64,000 nt of DNA from Bisporella sp. PMI_857 (Eukaryota > Ascomycota > Leotiomycetes > Helotiales > Helotiaceae), in contig JAJSPD010000008.1 in assembly GCA_021307315.1 (NCBI GenBank), forward strand, positions 372,001-436,000, in the 5' to 3' direction. This document shows positions 1 through 12,702 of the stretch, in pieces. The position numbers and the translations under genes are program-made. The notes under the pieces were generated by a model. That model was not told the DNA's origin. It saw only the letters and a list, made by a program, of their open reading frames with translations, and did no database searches. Position 1 is the first letter of the stretch. The number at the start of each line of letters is the position of its first letter.

Positions 1-231
1 CGATTGAGCAACTTGCTCAGCGAAGGTGGCAAAAAAGGCAAGAGAATGCGGACCACAAGAGCTGCCATGTCTGCCCTGGAAGGCGGCGCCAGGAGCACAA
101 CCAGGAAAGAGAAATACTTTGGAGCACCAACGCTTAACCCCTACCTAGTACTCAAAACAGGGTTGCGGAGCTGGCTCGAGGCTGCGGAGAAGGGGGTAGA
201 GAAGGACCACGATTTTGAGAGTGATGGGTAG
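1..231 (+). CDS. 3' end of an unidentified protein-coding gene
   Basis: The reading frame is open from the first base of the window and stops at TAG 229-231, giving about 76 C-terminal residues. The segment is rich in Lys/Arg near its start (KKGKR) and ends in an acidic tail (DFESDG). I do not recognise a domain. The 5' part lies outside the window. Its reality as coding sequence rests only on the open frame and reasonable composition, so the call is tentative. Confidence 0.45.
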   Translation, partial: RLSNLLSEGGKKGKRMRTTRAAMSALEGGARSTTRKEKYFGAPTLNPYLVLKTGLRSWLEAAEKGVEKDHDFESDG

Positions 232-494
232 GGCTTGCGGTTGTTGATTTTATGATCTTGAAATGGTGTATGATATGCTTGCATGAAAATGGTTGCATGG
301 CGTTGAATTAGCATAGAGAAATGACATCGCATTATCTAAACATCTGACCTATCTAGCAGGAAACACTCAGCTTTTCCTGTTCTGATGCCGAAATGGGAAA
401 ATGCATACACTCCAACTATTCTCTTGCATATCACACTCGCAATGTTGTAATAATGTTCACGTCAATCTAATGGCCACCTACTAAGTTCCCGGCC

Positions 495-2270
495 TTACTT
501 CCGCGCAATAGCTTGCGGATTGCTAAAACCGAGTTCGGTCATAGGTCTTCTTAATCGCGGCCAACTTATCGTAATGGCTCAACCACTATCAATCACATTA
601 GCATTAATTCCTATAGTCCCGCCTCCTGCCTTCTCCCTCCCCCTCTTTCTCGCACTTCCCCTTAACTCAACGAGAGATACTCACATAATGCGTATGCGCC
701 TCTTCCGCACTCAATGTCGTATCCGCATATTGATATACATCCCAACGGCGAATACTTTGTATCCTTCATCGTATCCGTGATGGTCGCCACCAACCGTTCA
801 AGAAGTCGAAGCCATCAGCGGGTAGGTCTCAGAAGTGCGGTCGTAGAACTCGTATTTGAGGAGGGCGTTGCGGTGCGCGTAGGAGGTTTCGTCGGCCGGG
901 ACGCGGGTGATGGCGCTCTGGGGCCCACCATGGATGTCGATTGTAACGTACCAGTCCTGTGGAGGGGTTAGTGGGAGGAGAAGAAATGGGAATGAAATAG
1001 GAGTTACGCGGTCGATGTAGGATTTTGCTACTGTAGTCCAGTAGGACCAGAATGCCGTGATTGCCGCCTCGTTAACGGAGATGGTCATAAGACTTTTTTG
1101 CGAACTGAACTATCCATTAGTCAGTTTTCTTTATACTTATATATATACTCACGAAAGTCTCGTGCTATCAAAGTCAGTTGTGATGCCTCAATTCAGTTCG
1201 TGGTTATGTACTTACATTGTCATAGTCGATTGGTTGTGTCAATGGATCATAGGCATAAACCTTTAGTGTATCAAGCCAGCTTCTGGTGCTTATGCTAGTA
1301 CTTCTCGTATCCCTAGCTTCGCTAATAGAGGTACAAAGGCCGCCTTGAATTCAGCTTGACTTCCATAGTACACGCCAATCACACTGATCGAGTACGGGTT
1401 CACAAATAACCTCAAGTTCAATTCCAGGGGAGCAGTAGTATTGCGTAATCTTGCAGCACTGTAAGTCCATTACTAGCTTGAGTTTCGTTCCAGTTGAAGC
1501 TGTATGAGAAAACAGTATTGTTCTCCGGGGCCTTGTAGGTTTGGAACTTGAGAGATGTGACAATGCCGTAAGAGGACCCAGCACCACGGAGAGCCCAGAA
1601 GAGGTCCGAATTTAATGTTTTGGATGTTGTGGCTAAAGAGCCATTGGCAAGGACTAAGTCTGCTGATATGAGGTTGTCAAGACCAGACCGTGGGTGTGTG
1701 ATGAGTATCCATATCCCCATGCAGAACATGCCCACCAATTCCGACACTTTTAGATTTCATCAGTGATATATCTCGCTGAGGAGATACAATAACTTACCCT
1801 GGACATGTTCCATGACTTATTGCGGCACTGCCCTGAGCATAAAGAGCCTGAGCAACATTTCCTAGCCGACTACCAGGGCCGACTGTTGCGATTCCCGTTG
1901 AGTTGTCTAATGCAACTGTGTTCCAGTACTTCATATCCACCACCAAATGACCATCCTCTCCTCCAAGACCGTGGGAAGCATAACTATGGCCGCCTGACTT
2001 GGGAGACACTGTGACACCCAGCTTGACTCCACAAGCTACTGCAGCTTGCACCTGCGCAGTTGTTGTTGGGACCGCAACAGCAACAGGTGTAAATGGAAGC
2101 CGCAAATTGAACGGCTTGATAGCTTGAGTGAAATTTGCTGTGCCCGACAGGACTTGAGGAACACTTGAAGCATCTAAGCAGTCAGTAATGTCGGATCTGG
2201 CTACTCTTGCGTTGGGAATGGCATGTGTAGCAGCTGCCAGGAAGAGCTGTAATGCCATGGATTTGTACAT
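495..2270 (-). CDS. secreted FAD-linked (berberine/BBE-type) oxidase, frame broken at many sites
   Basis: The conceptual protein (about 490 residues) starts MYKSMALQLF with a signal peptide, followed by a PCMH-type FAD-binding domain. The SGGHSY motif carries the histidine, and the HGTCPG motif the cysteine, that bind FAD covalently in glucooligosaccharide-oxidase relatives. Later blocks are GIGGHVLHG, LDNLISADLVLANGS, WALRGAGSSYGIVT, and a C-terminal BBE segment ending near SNPQAIARK, stop 495-497. Introns are seen at about 1797-1747, about 1200-1093, about 1006-957 and about 670-590. The family oxidises sugars or aromatic alcohols outside the cell; the substrate here is unknown. To keep the family reading, the frame must shift at about 1716, 1686, 1441, 1291, several places between 820 and 700, and near 560 and 548. 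Either a pseudogene or, more likely, sequence error. An alternative start is the Met at 2258. Confidence 0.8.
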
Positions 2271-3030
2271 CTTCCGGGGATTTATGTCCGATATAAAGGA
2301 GTTGGGCAAGGTTCAGTATAAGTATAGACAGGAGAAGTGGGAGATCCGGAATTTATTGACTCTGCGCCTTGCAAACATCAAATGGAGGGCAGATAGTACA
2401 GCCTTACACTCCCGGGTACTTACAAGGGTTATCAGTAAATAACATCTCGAATTTTGCGGGTAATAGTTGTCTGCGCAACTTGGAGAATCAACGAGCCGAC
2501 AATCCCTCGAATTCATTTCGTTGTATATGAAAAGTAAATTTGAACAGCAGCTCTTGGGAGCATGTAGTCGTGCTTATCCTTCCTTTGAAGTCCAATACTG
2601 ATATCAAAAACTTTCTGACTGGCCAAGAATGATTCGGAAGGCTTCGGCCCGGCGGAGAACACAAGAATACAAGCATTATATACGAAGAATTTCACCTCAC
2701 TCCGTGCTTGGGATTGCCAAGAACTACCGACGATTCCGGTGCCTATTCAGGACGTACTTGAACCGCCTGAATAGACCTTAGCCTAATAACCTCCCAGTCA
2801 TTGATCAACGAAAGCTACCCTCAGGAAGTATTCTGCTTATCATGTGCTCTCATAAAGACGATGAGTATATATAAGTCCCCATCTCCAGGATTCAGCATAA
2901 AGCCACTTGAAACTGGTAAATGGAGACTTGCCACAAGTAGCGTGTTCTGATGTGATTACCACCCATAAGATAGTTCATCATGCCAGAATCTGCTGATGAA
3001 GTGATCTTACCTTTCACTGTGTAGCTCAAA
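2271..3030. other. intergenic region between divergent genes
   Basis: This 760-base spacer separates the minus-strand FAD oxidase from the plus-strand lactonase-like gene, so it must hold both promoters. I saw no long open frame with protein-like composition, no RNA gene and no clear repeat. A TATA-like stretch (gagtatatataag) at about 2863-2875 lies some 160 bases upstream of the lactonase start. Confidence 0.4.
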
Positions 3031-4218
3031 ATGTTGATAATGGGCTATTTCAATGTTGTCCTCGGCATATTTCTCGGATTCTTGAAGTCAAGCAACTGTG
3101 CTAACATTTTCGTATCCCATTACAGCGGCACTGTGAATACTTTAACTTTCAGCCCAGCAACGAACTCCTTGACTTTGAATAGTTCTCTGAGAATTGGAGG
3201 ACAGCCCAGTTGGCTACACTGGGACTTGGCCAGCCGAACTTTATATGCTCCAGACGAGACATCTTTTGGGAGCGGCTCCCTGACAGCTGTATCTGCTGCA
3301 AATGATGGAAAGCTCTCACAAATCGGGAAGTCAACTGCGCCTCTTGGTGCCGTTGCATGTGTGTTGTACGGAGGAGGTTATATTGCGATAGCCCATTAGT
3401 AGGTCGATGTCTTCCTCAGAAAAGTCAGTGTTTTATGTATTTTAGCCAAATTTCAACCATTTCGACGTTCAAGCTTCCTCTATCATCGTCTCCTTCGGTA
3501 CTGCAGACATTTTCTTTGAAGATGTCTGGCCCAGGAACTATCCCGTCGCGACAAGATGCGCCACATCCTCATCAGACATTTGTTGATCCCACAGGCGCCT
3601 TCATTTTGGTCCCTGACTTAGGCGCAGACCTGATTCGGATCTATGCGATTGGTACCGGGGGAGAGCTGACAGCTTGTGGGAGTTATGTCGAAGTTGGCGG
3701 CACTGGTCCCCGACATGGTGCTTTCAGTGGAGATGGCAAGATCCTGTACATCGCAAATGAGCTCGCAAATACGGTTCACGCGTTTACTTTCGCATACACC
3801 AATGGATGCATGAGCCTCACCAGGTTCCAAACGTTGACCACATTTCCAAATAACAGTACCGCTCCAAAAGGGAGCAAAGTTGGTGAGATTCATATTAAGG
3901 ACAACTTTCTCTATGTCTCAAACCGAAGAGATTTATCATTTTCGCCAAACGACTCAATTGCATCTTTCTCACTGGATTCTGCAGGAAAGATGACGTTTAT
4001 AGACATTACCTCATCTGGAGGACATACCCACGCACATTTGATGTCTCAAAGGCAGGAGACTTCGTTGTCGTTGGGATCAAACGACAGCCAACGTGGTAGT
4101 GGTGAAGCGCGATCCAACAAGTGGAAAGCTCGGCCCACAACTTGCGAGCTTGAGGGTTGGGACCACAGGTACGGCAGAGAGTGATAACGGGCTGAGTGCG
4201 GTACTCTTCGACCAGTAG
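3031..4218 (+). CDS. secreted lactonase-like seven-bladed beta-propeller protein
   Basis: An N-terminal hydrophobic signal (GYFNVVLGIFLGFL) precedes a propeller of the 6-phosphogluconolactonase/carboxy-muconate cyclase-like type. Family blocks visible are the opening IFVSHYSGTV, HPHQTFVDPTGAFILVPDLGAD, GPRHGAFSGDGKILYIANE, and a C-terminal segment reading VVVGIKRQ. Exon 1 is 3031-3398, intron 3399-3446 (48 nt), exon 2 runs to TAG 4216-4218; about 380 residues, normal for the family. Two one-base losses are needed near 4022 and 4090 to keep the C-terminal blade in frame; unrepaired, translation stops at 4182-4184. Fungal members are often secreted and their substrates are mostly unknown. Confidence 0.8.
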
Positions 4219-4900
4219 ACCACATTCAACTGAGAATCAAAATACGGGTCCAGACATATTGCCCAGGATTCTTTGGTTACGCTACGTATCTTTGTGTGCA
4301 GCAGCAGTACCCTGTACTAGAACGTGTTAACTAACAGTTGTTCGTTCCTGATACATCAGATACCATATTTAGAATATTAAACTCTGTTAACAGCCAGCTG
4401 TCAACAAGAGCAGAAAAACCCCTCAAGATGCAATACTATAGGCGAGCCCCTTTCCGAAGAGTGACCACACCAGCCAAATGATTGATCACGTGCATAATTA
4501 CCTTGATCGGCAATGAGCGCCTCGAGTCGAAAGTTTTACTTGCTGATGTGAGATTTCGCTCGCGTCTTGCATTATAGCATTTGTAGCCTTGATACCTGAT
4601 CGTGACGCTTTTACCAAAATTTGTTCAGCTCTGTAAAGCCCTTCAAGAGGCTGAGGTGTTGACGATTGGCAAAGAGATTCCACAGTAAATTAAAGTTGTC
4701 TGGGGACCCGATCACCGACCTAATTTCATCGTGAATCTTTAGCCTTGTCATTTCCTCCACACATTCGATCCCTTTTTTTTTGCTCCTCTATGATTAAATC
4801 AACTCTCCCCTTCTTCGCATGTCTTCCTTACCGCTTACTACCATTCCAATCAGTCCAGGTATAAGCCATTAAACCGTTACGACAAACAGGGAGCTCCATC
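4219..4900. other. intergenic region upstream of the ceramide synthase
   Basis: This spacer is 682 bases long. A pyrimidine-rich tract (cattcgatccctttttttttgctcctc) at about 4763-4788 is the type of CT-rich stretch common before fungal housekeeping starts. No gene or RNA was recognised. Confidence 0.35.
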
Positions 4901-6487
4901 ATGCCTGCAACAGAGGCATTTCCGGTCCTTGACACCCTTACCATCGACAAACTCTCGGCTCTCGCGGGCCCAAATACTTACGATAATATTAATAAAGGGG
5001 TTCGACGTAGGAAGTCTAGCGGACTTGGGAGAAATCAGAGGCTGGAGATACAGGCGCTCCGCGCTTGCAACATTGGATGTAAGGCCCGCCGTCTCGGAAC
5101 GATAAAGGTACGTTCCCCCCTATTTTAAATCTTCGGTCAGCACTCACAATCACTCTAGGCGGAAGCCGAAAGAGACCGCAAGAAGCCCTTCTCCAAGAGA
5201 CGAAAAGCCAGGAACCTCTTTCAGCAATGGAAAAGATATGCATTGAAACATACCTGGGTTACACCTTTGGTTCTGCTTTTGATCTTCTTGGTCCTCTACG
5301 CCATTAATCCGACACCATCGAACCCTATCCATTGCTTTATTTTCCTCTCATATCCAGTGCCAGGCGAGCCTTGGCGCGAGGCCCGATGCCCCAATACATT
5401 ATGCCAAAGGCAGAAGGGATATTGCCTTTGTATCATTCTACGTTATTGTACTATCATTTGCTCGGGAGTTTATTATGCAGAGATTTCTGCGGCCATTGGC
5501 GCGCAAAAGCGGACTGAAGAGCAGGGCAAAGCAGTCTCGATTCATGGAGCAGACGTATTACGCTATATATTTTGGATTTACTGGTCCTTGGGTCTCTACG
5601 TGATGAGCAGGAGCCCAATGTGGTATTTCAATACCACCGGAATGTACGAGGGCTTTCCGCACAAGACGAACGAAGGCGTCTTCAAATTTTATTACCTTTT
5701 CCAGGCTGCATACTGGTCCCAACAAGCGATTGTGCTGTTGCTTGGAATGAGAAGCCTAGAAAGGACTTCAAGGAGCTGATTGGTCACCATGTACGGACTC
5801 CCAATCACTTGTCGTTAGTTGCAGTACTGATCGTAGTTGTAGATTGTCACTCTCGCGCTAATCGGACTGAGCTACCGATTTCACTTCACTCATATGGGTT
5901 TAGGGTATTCATTACTCATGATATCAGTGATTTCTTCCTCGCTGTAAGTTTGACAACCCAAAAATGCCCTCCAAGCTCTTCTGCTTACTGAAAAGACCTC
6001 CAAAACACTTAATTACCTCGATCATCCTCTAGTTGGTCCCTATTTCGCCCTATTCATCGGCGTCTGGATCTACCTCCGACATTATCTCAATCTCGTCATT
6101 CTCTGGTCCGAGTTCAACGAGTTCAAGACTGTCGGACCTTACATACTGGACTGGGAGGCGGAGCAATACAAATGCAACATATCCCACTGGATCTCCACCG
6201 CCTTGTTGAGTACCTTGCAAGCCTTGAATCTTTTCTGGTTATACTACATCATCAGAATCGCATACCGCTTTGTGTTCAGGAATGAGCTGGAGGATGATCG
6301 TAGCGATAATGATGATAATGAGTTTGCGGAGGAGCAGAAGCTAGATGCGTTGGCTAGGCAGGGATTGGAAAACGGAGCTAACCAGAAAGTCGTCGCGAAT
6401 GGGCACAGCAGCAACGGAAAGGCGACATCATCACAAGGAAACGCTCAGACAGTAACGAACAGGAAGGAAAACAAAGCCAAAGCTTGA
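4901..6487 (+). CDS. ceramide synthase (Lag1/Lac1 family)
   Basis: This multi-span ER enzyme joins fatty acyl-CoA to a sphingoid base. Exons are about 4901-5107, 5159-5790, 5843-5943 and 5996-6487; introns 51-52 nt. The TLC/Lag1p domain is clear: membrane segment TPLVLLLIFLVLYAINP, then MWYFNTTGMYEGFPHK, then the Lag motif around [31 protein letters not shown] (read across one break) with the paired catalytic-type His residues, and WIYLRHYLNLVILW. The C-terminus is acidic and polar (ELEDDRSDNDDNEFAEEQ). Total length is about 480 residues, as expected. Seven single-base losses, mostly of G, at about 5029, 5064, 5102, 5375, 5590, 5749 and 5899 break the frame, although all family motifs survive. 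Fungi usually have two paralogues (LAG1/LAC1); which one this is cannot be told. Confidence 0.9.
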
Positions 6488-9400
6488 CCATCGCATCAGC
6501 AACAGTTAGGTTGGGGTAGGCGGAGCCGCGGATGTGGGGAGGCGATTAAAGAGTTGATATGACACGCAGATTCGGACCTCATAATCATTGCCTAGGGGCA
6601 GACCGAGATCCAGAAGGCGGTCATGACTGTCGCTACAGAAGTCGCGGAATGGGCAATGGGCATTGAGCACACAGTGCTTGTCTAATATGTGGATGAGAAA
6701 GAAAAGAGGGGAGGTACCTTCGAGGTACCTGTACGATCACGATCGTTTTTTGCTTCTTGTATCCAGTTATACGCGTAACTAAGCTGTAATTAATGACGAA
6801 TTTCGGGTGCAATACTTGGACAACGCGGATTTTCTCATCTCCGTCACCAGTTCCCCATCATTTTAACTGGTTCTTTTCCATTTTCTGCTAAACCTTAAAC
6901 CACTTTGACTATTAGTAGTGTTAACATTTCACAGCCAGAACATATCCCTCCTGCCTATTGCTGGGTTCAAGTGCTTCCACAAGTTTCATAAATACAGAGG
7001 ACTCGAGATCCAGATCCCATGAACAGGGGGCTTAGCTCCCTGCCAGATTAGTTGCACAGCATAGACGCACATTGAAGATCTTGCTAGTATTTCTGCACTG
7101 CTCCGCTGACCTCCCGCCTTCGCTATCTCACTCTAATCCCTCACCCTAACTTCCATCATCCCTTTTCTTTCTGGAAGCTTAGATCGTTACAGGGCCGTGA
7201 TCTGCAACGGGCTTAGGGCGATGTGGTTTTATTCTTTCGTAGCCTCTGTAGTGATAGGATTAATTGTATACTATGTAGAAGTAAAAGGGTATGCAAATGG
7301 AACACTGGAGGATTTCATGATGGTGATGGATACTTTACTATGACAGGTAGGTATTCGGAACTTGATGTGCTAGCTCAGAGGTAGGTATATACTGTGGAAC
7401 GAAGCTGCAGCACGAGTTTGTGTGGTAGTGTATCTGGCCGTCTTACTCTTCTGACATGCAATACTACTGCTTCTTCTTCTTAGAGTTTACCAGGGGGGAA
7501 GTGTAAGGAGATACGGTTTCTATTAGGCCATAGGCTCGATAAGTGCCTCCTAGTGGTTCTTATTGTGGATGAAGGCATGGCGCATGACTCATTCATATAG
7601 GTCTTGAGAAACTCTCCATAACATTAATAATATGTTAGAAAGCATGTCAACATCGCTGTATTGCCCCAAAGCCATCTTGGCCTTCCTTTCAAATGTCCAT
7701 GCAATCTTTCTACCTTTTAGCTCCGAAGATTCGCATGTACAAGCCAAGATAGCGGCTCATGCTATGGTGCTATAAGTAGAAGGGCATACTCAGGGGGTGA
7801 GAAGCCTAGGCATCATCGTTTTTGAAATAGGGGATGTAGGACCGATAATCTCGTTTTCTGATGTTGCACAGTGACCTGGAGTTTATATTTCTCACACCAT
7901 TTTGATCCTGACTAGATAGAATGGCGTGCACATGAGTCTCAAGGCTGTATAAATTCTGCCGCGCCGTAGACGATATGCTGATTTAGGTGGGCATGATGTA
8001 GGCAGAACGAAAGGAATTCCGTACATCTTGCTGTGTAATGATGTCTTCGAATTGAACCTCTAGTAGATACTTCCTGTCTCACGCTGGAATTATGGAAGGA
8101 GAGCATATACTCTTGGCGCAAGAACAGAAAGTACTAGTCTTTGCTGAAGAAAGCATAGTATTTTCGAATTTGTATGACGTAGAAAGCACCTAGGTAATCT
8201 GCCTTGGCTGCCTCGTCGTTGTCTGTCCGCCATTCGTTCTCGAATACATGAATATCACATCTATGGATTCGGCTGTAGGCGCGTCAATATTATACTTCGG
8301 TGAGTATTGGGAGGCGTGGGATAAAATACGGACGAGAGAAAAGTTGGGGGATGCAGCGATATAGGAGTCGGGCAATGGAGGGTTGGCTATGCAACTTCTC
8401 ACGCTGCCGCGCATGATATGCATGGCAATACGGATCTGGAATAGGACCCAGACTGCAGAAAATCTCAGCACTTGACAGTCTTAAGGCGAGTAGGCCGCTG
8501 CAAGGTGCACCTGTTTTCTTCTCGAACTTGTTGATGGAAGTTCTCTGAAAGCCATGGATCGGTCATTCAGGGTAAATAGGAATTACCACTTGCTTTTGGT
8601 ATGAAAGATACGTGACTTCCTTTGACTTTGCATTGTCCCTTTTAATATTAGTGTACAGGAAGATACACCACAAGAATCATATTGGAACAAGGGTACCAGG
8701 TCGGTTGTGTCGGGGAGGTTCGATACCTAGTTATGGAATCGTCCTCCCACACATGTCTTGTAACAAAAATTACTACGAACTGACTTCCTTTAAGTCATTC
8801 AGCTCTAAATGCTGCGGAACGAAATAATGTCTTTAAAGTCGATTGAAGAATGGCACGAGGGCTTCATCATTTAGAAAGTTCGTGATTTCCTCTATGGGAA
8901 TTGTTATACCCCGGTCCAGCAGCACTCTCTCGCTCACACACTCACTATGGTGTCAAAGAGTACCGGCTTTCTTGACCAGCCAGGACACGCAATAGACCTA
9001 AACACAGTCAAGATTGAATTCTGCTTCTGCTGGTTACTATCAATCCATCATCCTCAACACTACTAAAACAATCGTTCCCAAATCCCTCTAATATCCGGTA
9101 CTTTCATTATGCCCCTTACCACCATCGAACGTCTCCTGAAGAGCAACTTACAAGACCTAGAGTCCCAGCGACAACCTGTTTCTTCAATATACCCTCACCA
9201 ACGCCTTCCTCTCGATCAGTTATGGACGTTATTGTTCTTCTATTCCGAGAGCTGGGTCCAACAGCAGTCCTAGACTACCTTGGCGGCCGCTTGAGAGTCA
9301 TCAGGTGGACCATAGCTTACTACCTCAGCTGTAAGTTAACAGAATCCAATTTGCATCTAAAATTTGGTTTCATTTCCGGTTTCGATGTGCTTAAGATTTC

Positions 9401-12400
9401 TATGCATATCCAAAGCAGGGCAATTGATAAGCACCATACGGTTCATGAAAGCCAACATACTTCAATGCCAATATTACTAGAGTTCACTCTGTAAAGTTTA
9501 TAGCGCATTGGGAACTAGCTGCGGCCCGTGTCACTAGATTGTGGATACATTGTGCTGATTCTATGATAGGCTTGTATCGGATTATCGTGGAACTTTACTA
9601 CGAAGATCTCGAAGATATTCCTGAAGGCTTACGCCATGGAGCAGAGATCGTTTGAACACCGTTCATATGGCCACTGATTACCGGTACTTCTTTTGCCAGC
9701 AGTCTTCGTAGGGAGAAAAGAATAAAAGAAAAGTAGCTAGCTAATTGAGGCAAGAATTCCAGTGCCTTGACTTTGTCCTTTCTTTTTTCGTCATTCTTGC
9801 AGTAAAAAATGCTATGATCACTGATCATCAGATAGGCCTTCCAATTGTGACCACGTTTGGTGGGAAATGGCCTTTACATTGTCGTTTCATCCACTCGAAG
9901 CACGACACGCAAGGAAATGACAATCAAACTCAACAATTGATTCTTCTGTAGTGCATAAGGATGCTCTGACAATCATTTTCATATCGTCGGGCAAGTGGCT
10001 GGCTCGGTCAGAGTTGCAGGATTTGGTTCGGCGTTCCCGACTTGGGCAAATTCGGACGCGGAAGGACTCGTTGACAGAACGTTGATTTCGCACTCTCCGA
10101 TTCGAACCCTTCAAATTTTGATGATCGCCCATATTGATGTTATCGTTTCCTCTTCCGAAGATCCTCTGCAGTCTTGCGTTCAGCCAAATGCTTGGAAACT
10201 TACACTTCATTTGGATCATACGGCGATGATACATCGCTGCAGTACAACTCAGCAGTAAGACGCGGTGTAGGCCGAAGTTGCTCCAAACGGCATCTTGCCA
10301 TAATTCCGAGCGGAAGGAGACAAGTTTTGCTTTTGTTATGATACTCTTATACTACCATAAGTATGGTGGCTATGAAGCGACTTCTATGGATGATCTTAAG
10401 AAACACGTCCACATGTTCTGAGATGGCTTTCTGGTTCAAAAGAAATGATTTGATAACCAAGCAGTCTAACGAAGCCTCAATGATGAAGTAGCATGATCAT
10501 AGCAATGCAGCACATATTCGTAAGACGAAATGGGGTAAGGTACTCGGGAGCAGCCTCTCTTGTGCTCCCGTCCTCACCGCTGAATCTCTTGATCTGATAG
10601 CGGAGGCAGTAAGCCATGGAAGAACGACATGACTTAACTCGTTGCACAGGCTTGAATATGCAATCGCTATGCAAGGTCGCACCGACAGTATATGTGCAAA
10701 GTGATGCTTCAAGAACCCTCTTGTGGAGGTAAATTGAGGAATTCATATTCGCTGATTGAAGGATCTGTGCATTTCAAAGGCATCATTGCATATGCAGAGT
10801 ACTGTATGGAAAGCCCACTTTGACGAACCCTCCAACCCCGGACCGGACCTTCGCGGGGAAGCATCCGGGATGCTTTCGGACATGGCTTCCTAAGTTCGAA
10901 TATGAGAGGTAGGAAATGATGCGGACTTGGCAAGCGCACATCAGAGCTCGCAGCAGTACAAGTGCTCTCCAGCTCCAGACCTCAATAGTGGAACATTGAT
11001 AAGGACAACCACGTGTCAATGCGTTCCTTGACATGCGAATTGCAGGTTCAAGTATTGCCCAGGATTTTGGTGGTTCACACATACGAAATTGGGCGTCACA
11101 AACGAACGGCATTCTGCCACAGGCTTTATACTCTGAACCCGGCGGCTGCAGACGTAAGGCTGTCTTGAAGGGTGGCATCCAAGTGGAATGGCGCTTGCAG
11201 TTGGTTAGTGGTTAGTGGTTTGCTTAGTAGTGGTGGTGATGGCGGCGGTGGTGGTGTGCTCGATATATAATTGTGATAGCGAACCCTGCCCATACACCCA
11301 CCCGGGATCCGGAACCATGGTGATACGTGTACTCGACATTATTGCTTTGGGGTGTATAGCTTAGTATCGTTTCGATTCCCTTGGGTCGTGGTTCCGAGTT
11401 ATGATTAAGTTTTGCCTAGGAAAATGTTATCGAAAGGTCGAGAAGCAGTGGGGAAAGGACTATTACAGCATCAATTTCTGCTGATCATGTTTCTGATACG
11501 TAGAATGTGACTGTCCCCTGCGCCTCTTATTTTTTTGGAGCATGGACATAGGACCAGCAGAGTTTCTGTTCTTCACGAGTCAGAATTGGGCCTTCCCAAC
11601 ATTGGCAATGCTTTTTCTTTCTTTTTGTCTTTTTTTATTTTATTTTCGAACCCATCCCCTAGGGCATCAGATACAGCACTCGATTTAGTTACTACTTGCT
11701 TGTCCTCTTTGATTATTCTTATTATAATTATTATTATTACACGGGGATGAGTGCATTGTTCCTGTCGATTAGAGCCTAAATACCCCTAAATAAAAGTTGC
11801 TGGCACCCTAAACCCCCCCCCCCCCAAAAAAGAAACAGCTAAGTCAGGCACTATGGACGGTACTTTAAAGCACCCTGGGACCTGCTTGTCTTGAATGCTA
11901 CCTTATTAGGGTTCCTAGATCTTCATCTCCCCCACTGACAAATGCCCCTGCCTCGCTAAATTTTGCCTGGAACCCATCCAAGGCCCTGTAATTGGCTAGC
12001 CGGGGGCCATTTCCTGGCTTTTTGCAGGGCCTGGGATGGGCCTTTTACAGGGCCTTTGCTAGTGGTGCGCTCGCTACGGATGAAGCGGTCTGGAGCATGA
12101 AAGCTTCCCTGACTATCCTACTGTACTGTACATTGGCTTGGGTCAGAAAGGGAACCACTCACCTTTCACCATCTTCCTACCCACGACTGGTACTCCTTAT
12201 TCTACATCCTCAAAGTAGCTACATCACGCTCTTTGGAAGGCAGAGGAGTAGCAGATATTAATCAGCGTGTTTTCTTACCACTCATTCTTTATTCTGCACT
12301 GCACCCTTGGAGACATTCGCTTTGCCACTTTGCGTCCAGGTCCAGGTATATCAACGAGGAGGGGTTGTAGATCACCTTCCGCCATCTGCTCACACTTCTC

Positions 12401-12702
12401 ACAGGTACAGTTCCCCACCATATATCCATCACAACAACTCTCTGCGAACGCGTTGTCGACGTCACATGCGGTAGTTTACACCAAAATACGATAGTACAAT
12501 CTCTGAGCCACAAAGCTGACTCTATCTTGTGATCTCAGGTGGCAATTTAGTCCTACCGAGGCACTAGAGCCTCGAGTTTGCCCGTAGATCGTCAATTCGG
12601 AAGCTACACCTGCCCATTGGGTCATGAATGACCACTTCCCTTTCGTTCAAATCGGTATATATCTTAGGGAAGGAGAGTTGGAGTTCATCATAAGAGGTTG
12701 TA
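6488..12702. other. long gene-poor region with low-complexity tracts
   Basis: Over 6.2 kb I find no ORF with convincing protein composition or a recognisable domain. A short frame from ATG 9109 (54 codons to TGA-type interruption, followed by two further short frames) could be a decayed gene remnant, but cannot be supported. Low-complexity tracts include a GGT/GTG-rich stretch near 11225-11255 and a run of 13 C followed by 6 A at 11813-11831. The final part (12300-12700) is the probable 5' region of the ABC transporter. Confidence 0.4.
11813..11831. repeat. homopolymer C13-A6
   Basis: Thirteen consecutive C at 11813-11825 are followed by six A. It is useful mainly as a marker: long homopolymers are retained here while short ones inside genes seem to have lost bases. 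Confidence 0.9.

Noticed and set aside
4901..6487. RIP (repeat-induced point mutation) as the cause of the broken genes
   Set aside because: RIP makes C-to-T transitions and stops in duplicated DNA; here the lesions are indels in apparently single-copy genes with sequence otherwise conserved.
8671..8750. B-box-like word (GGTTCGATACC) suggesting a tRNA
   Set aside because: No A box at the right distance, and no cloverleaf could be folded.
10085..10130. Reverse B-box-like word (gattcgaaccc)
   Set aside because: Flanks do not form a tRNA; a chance match.
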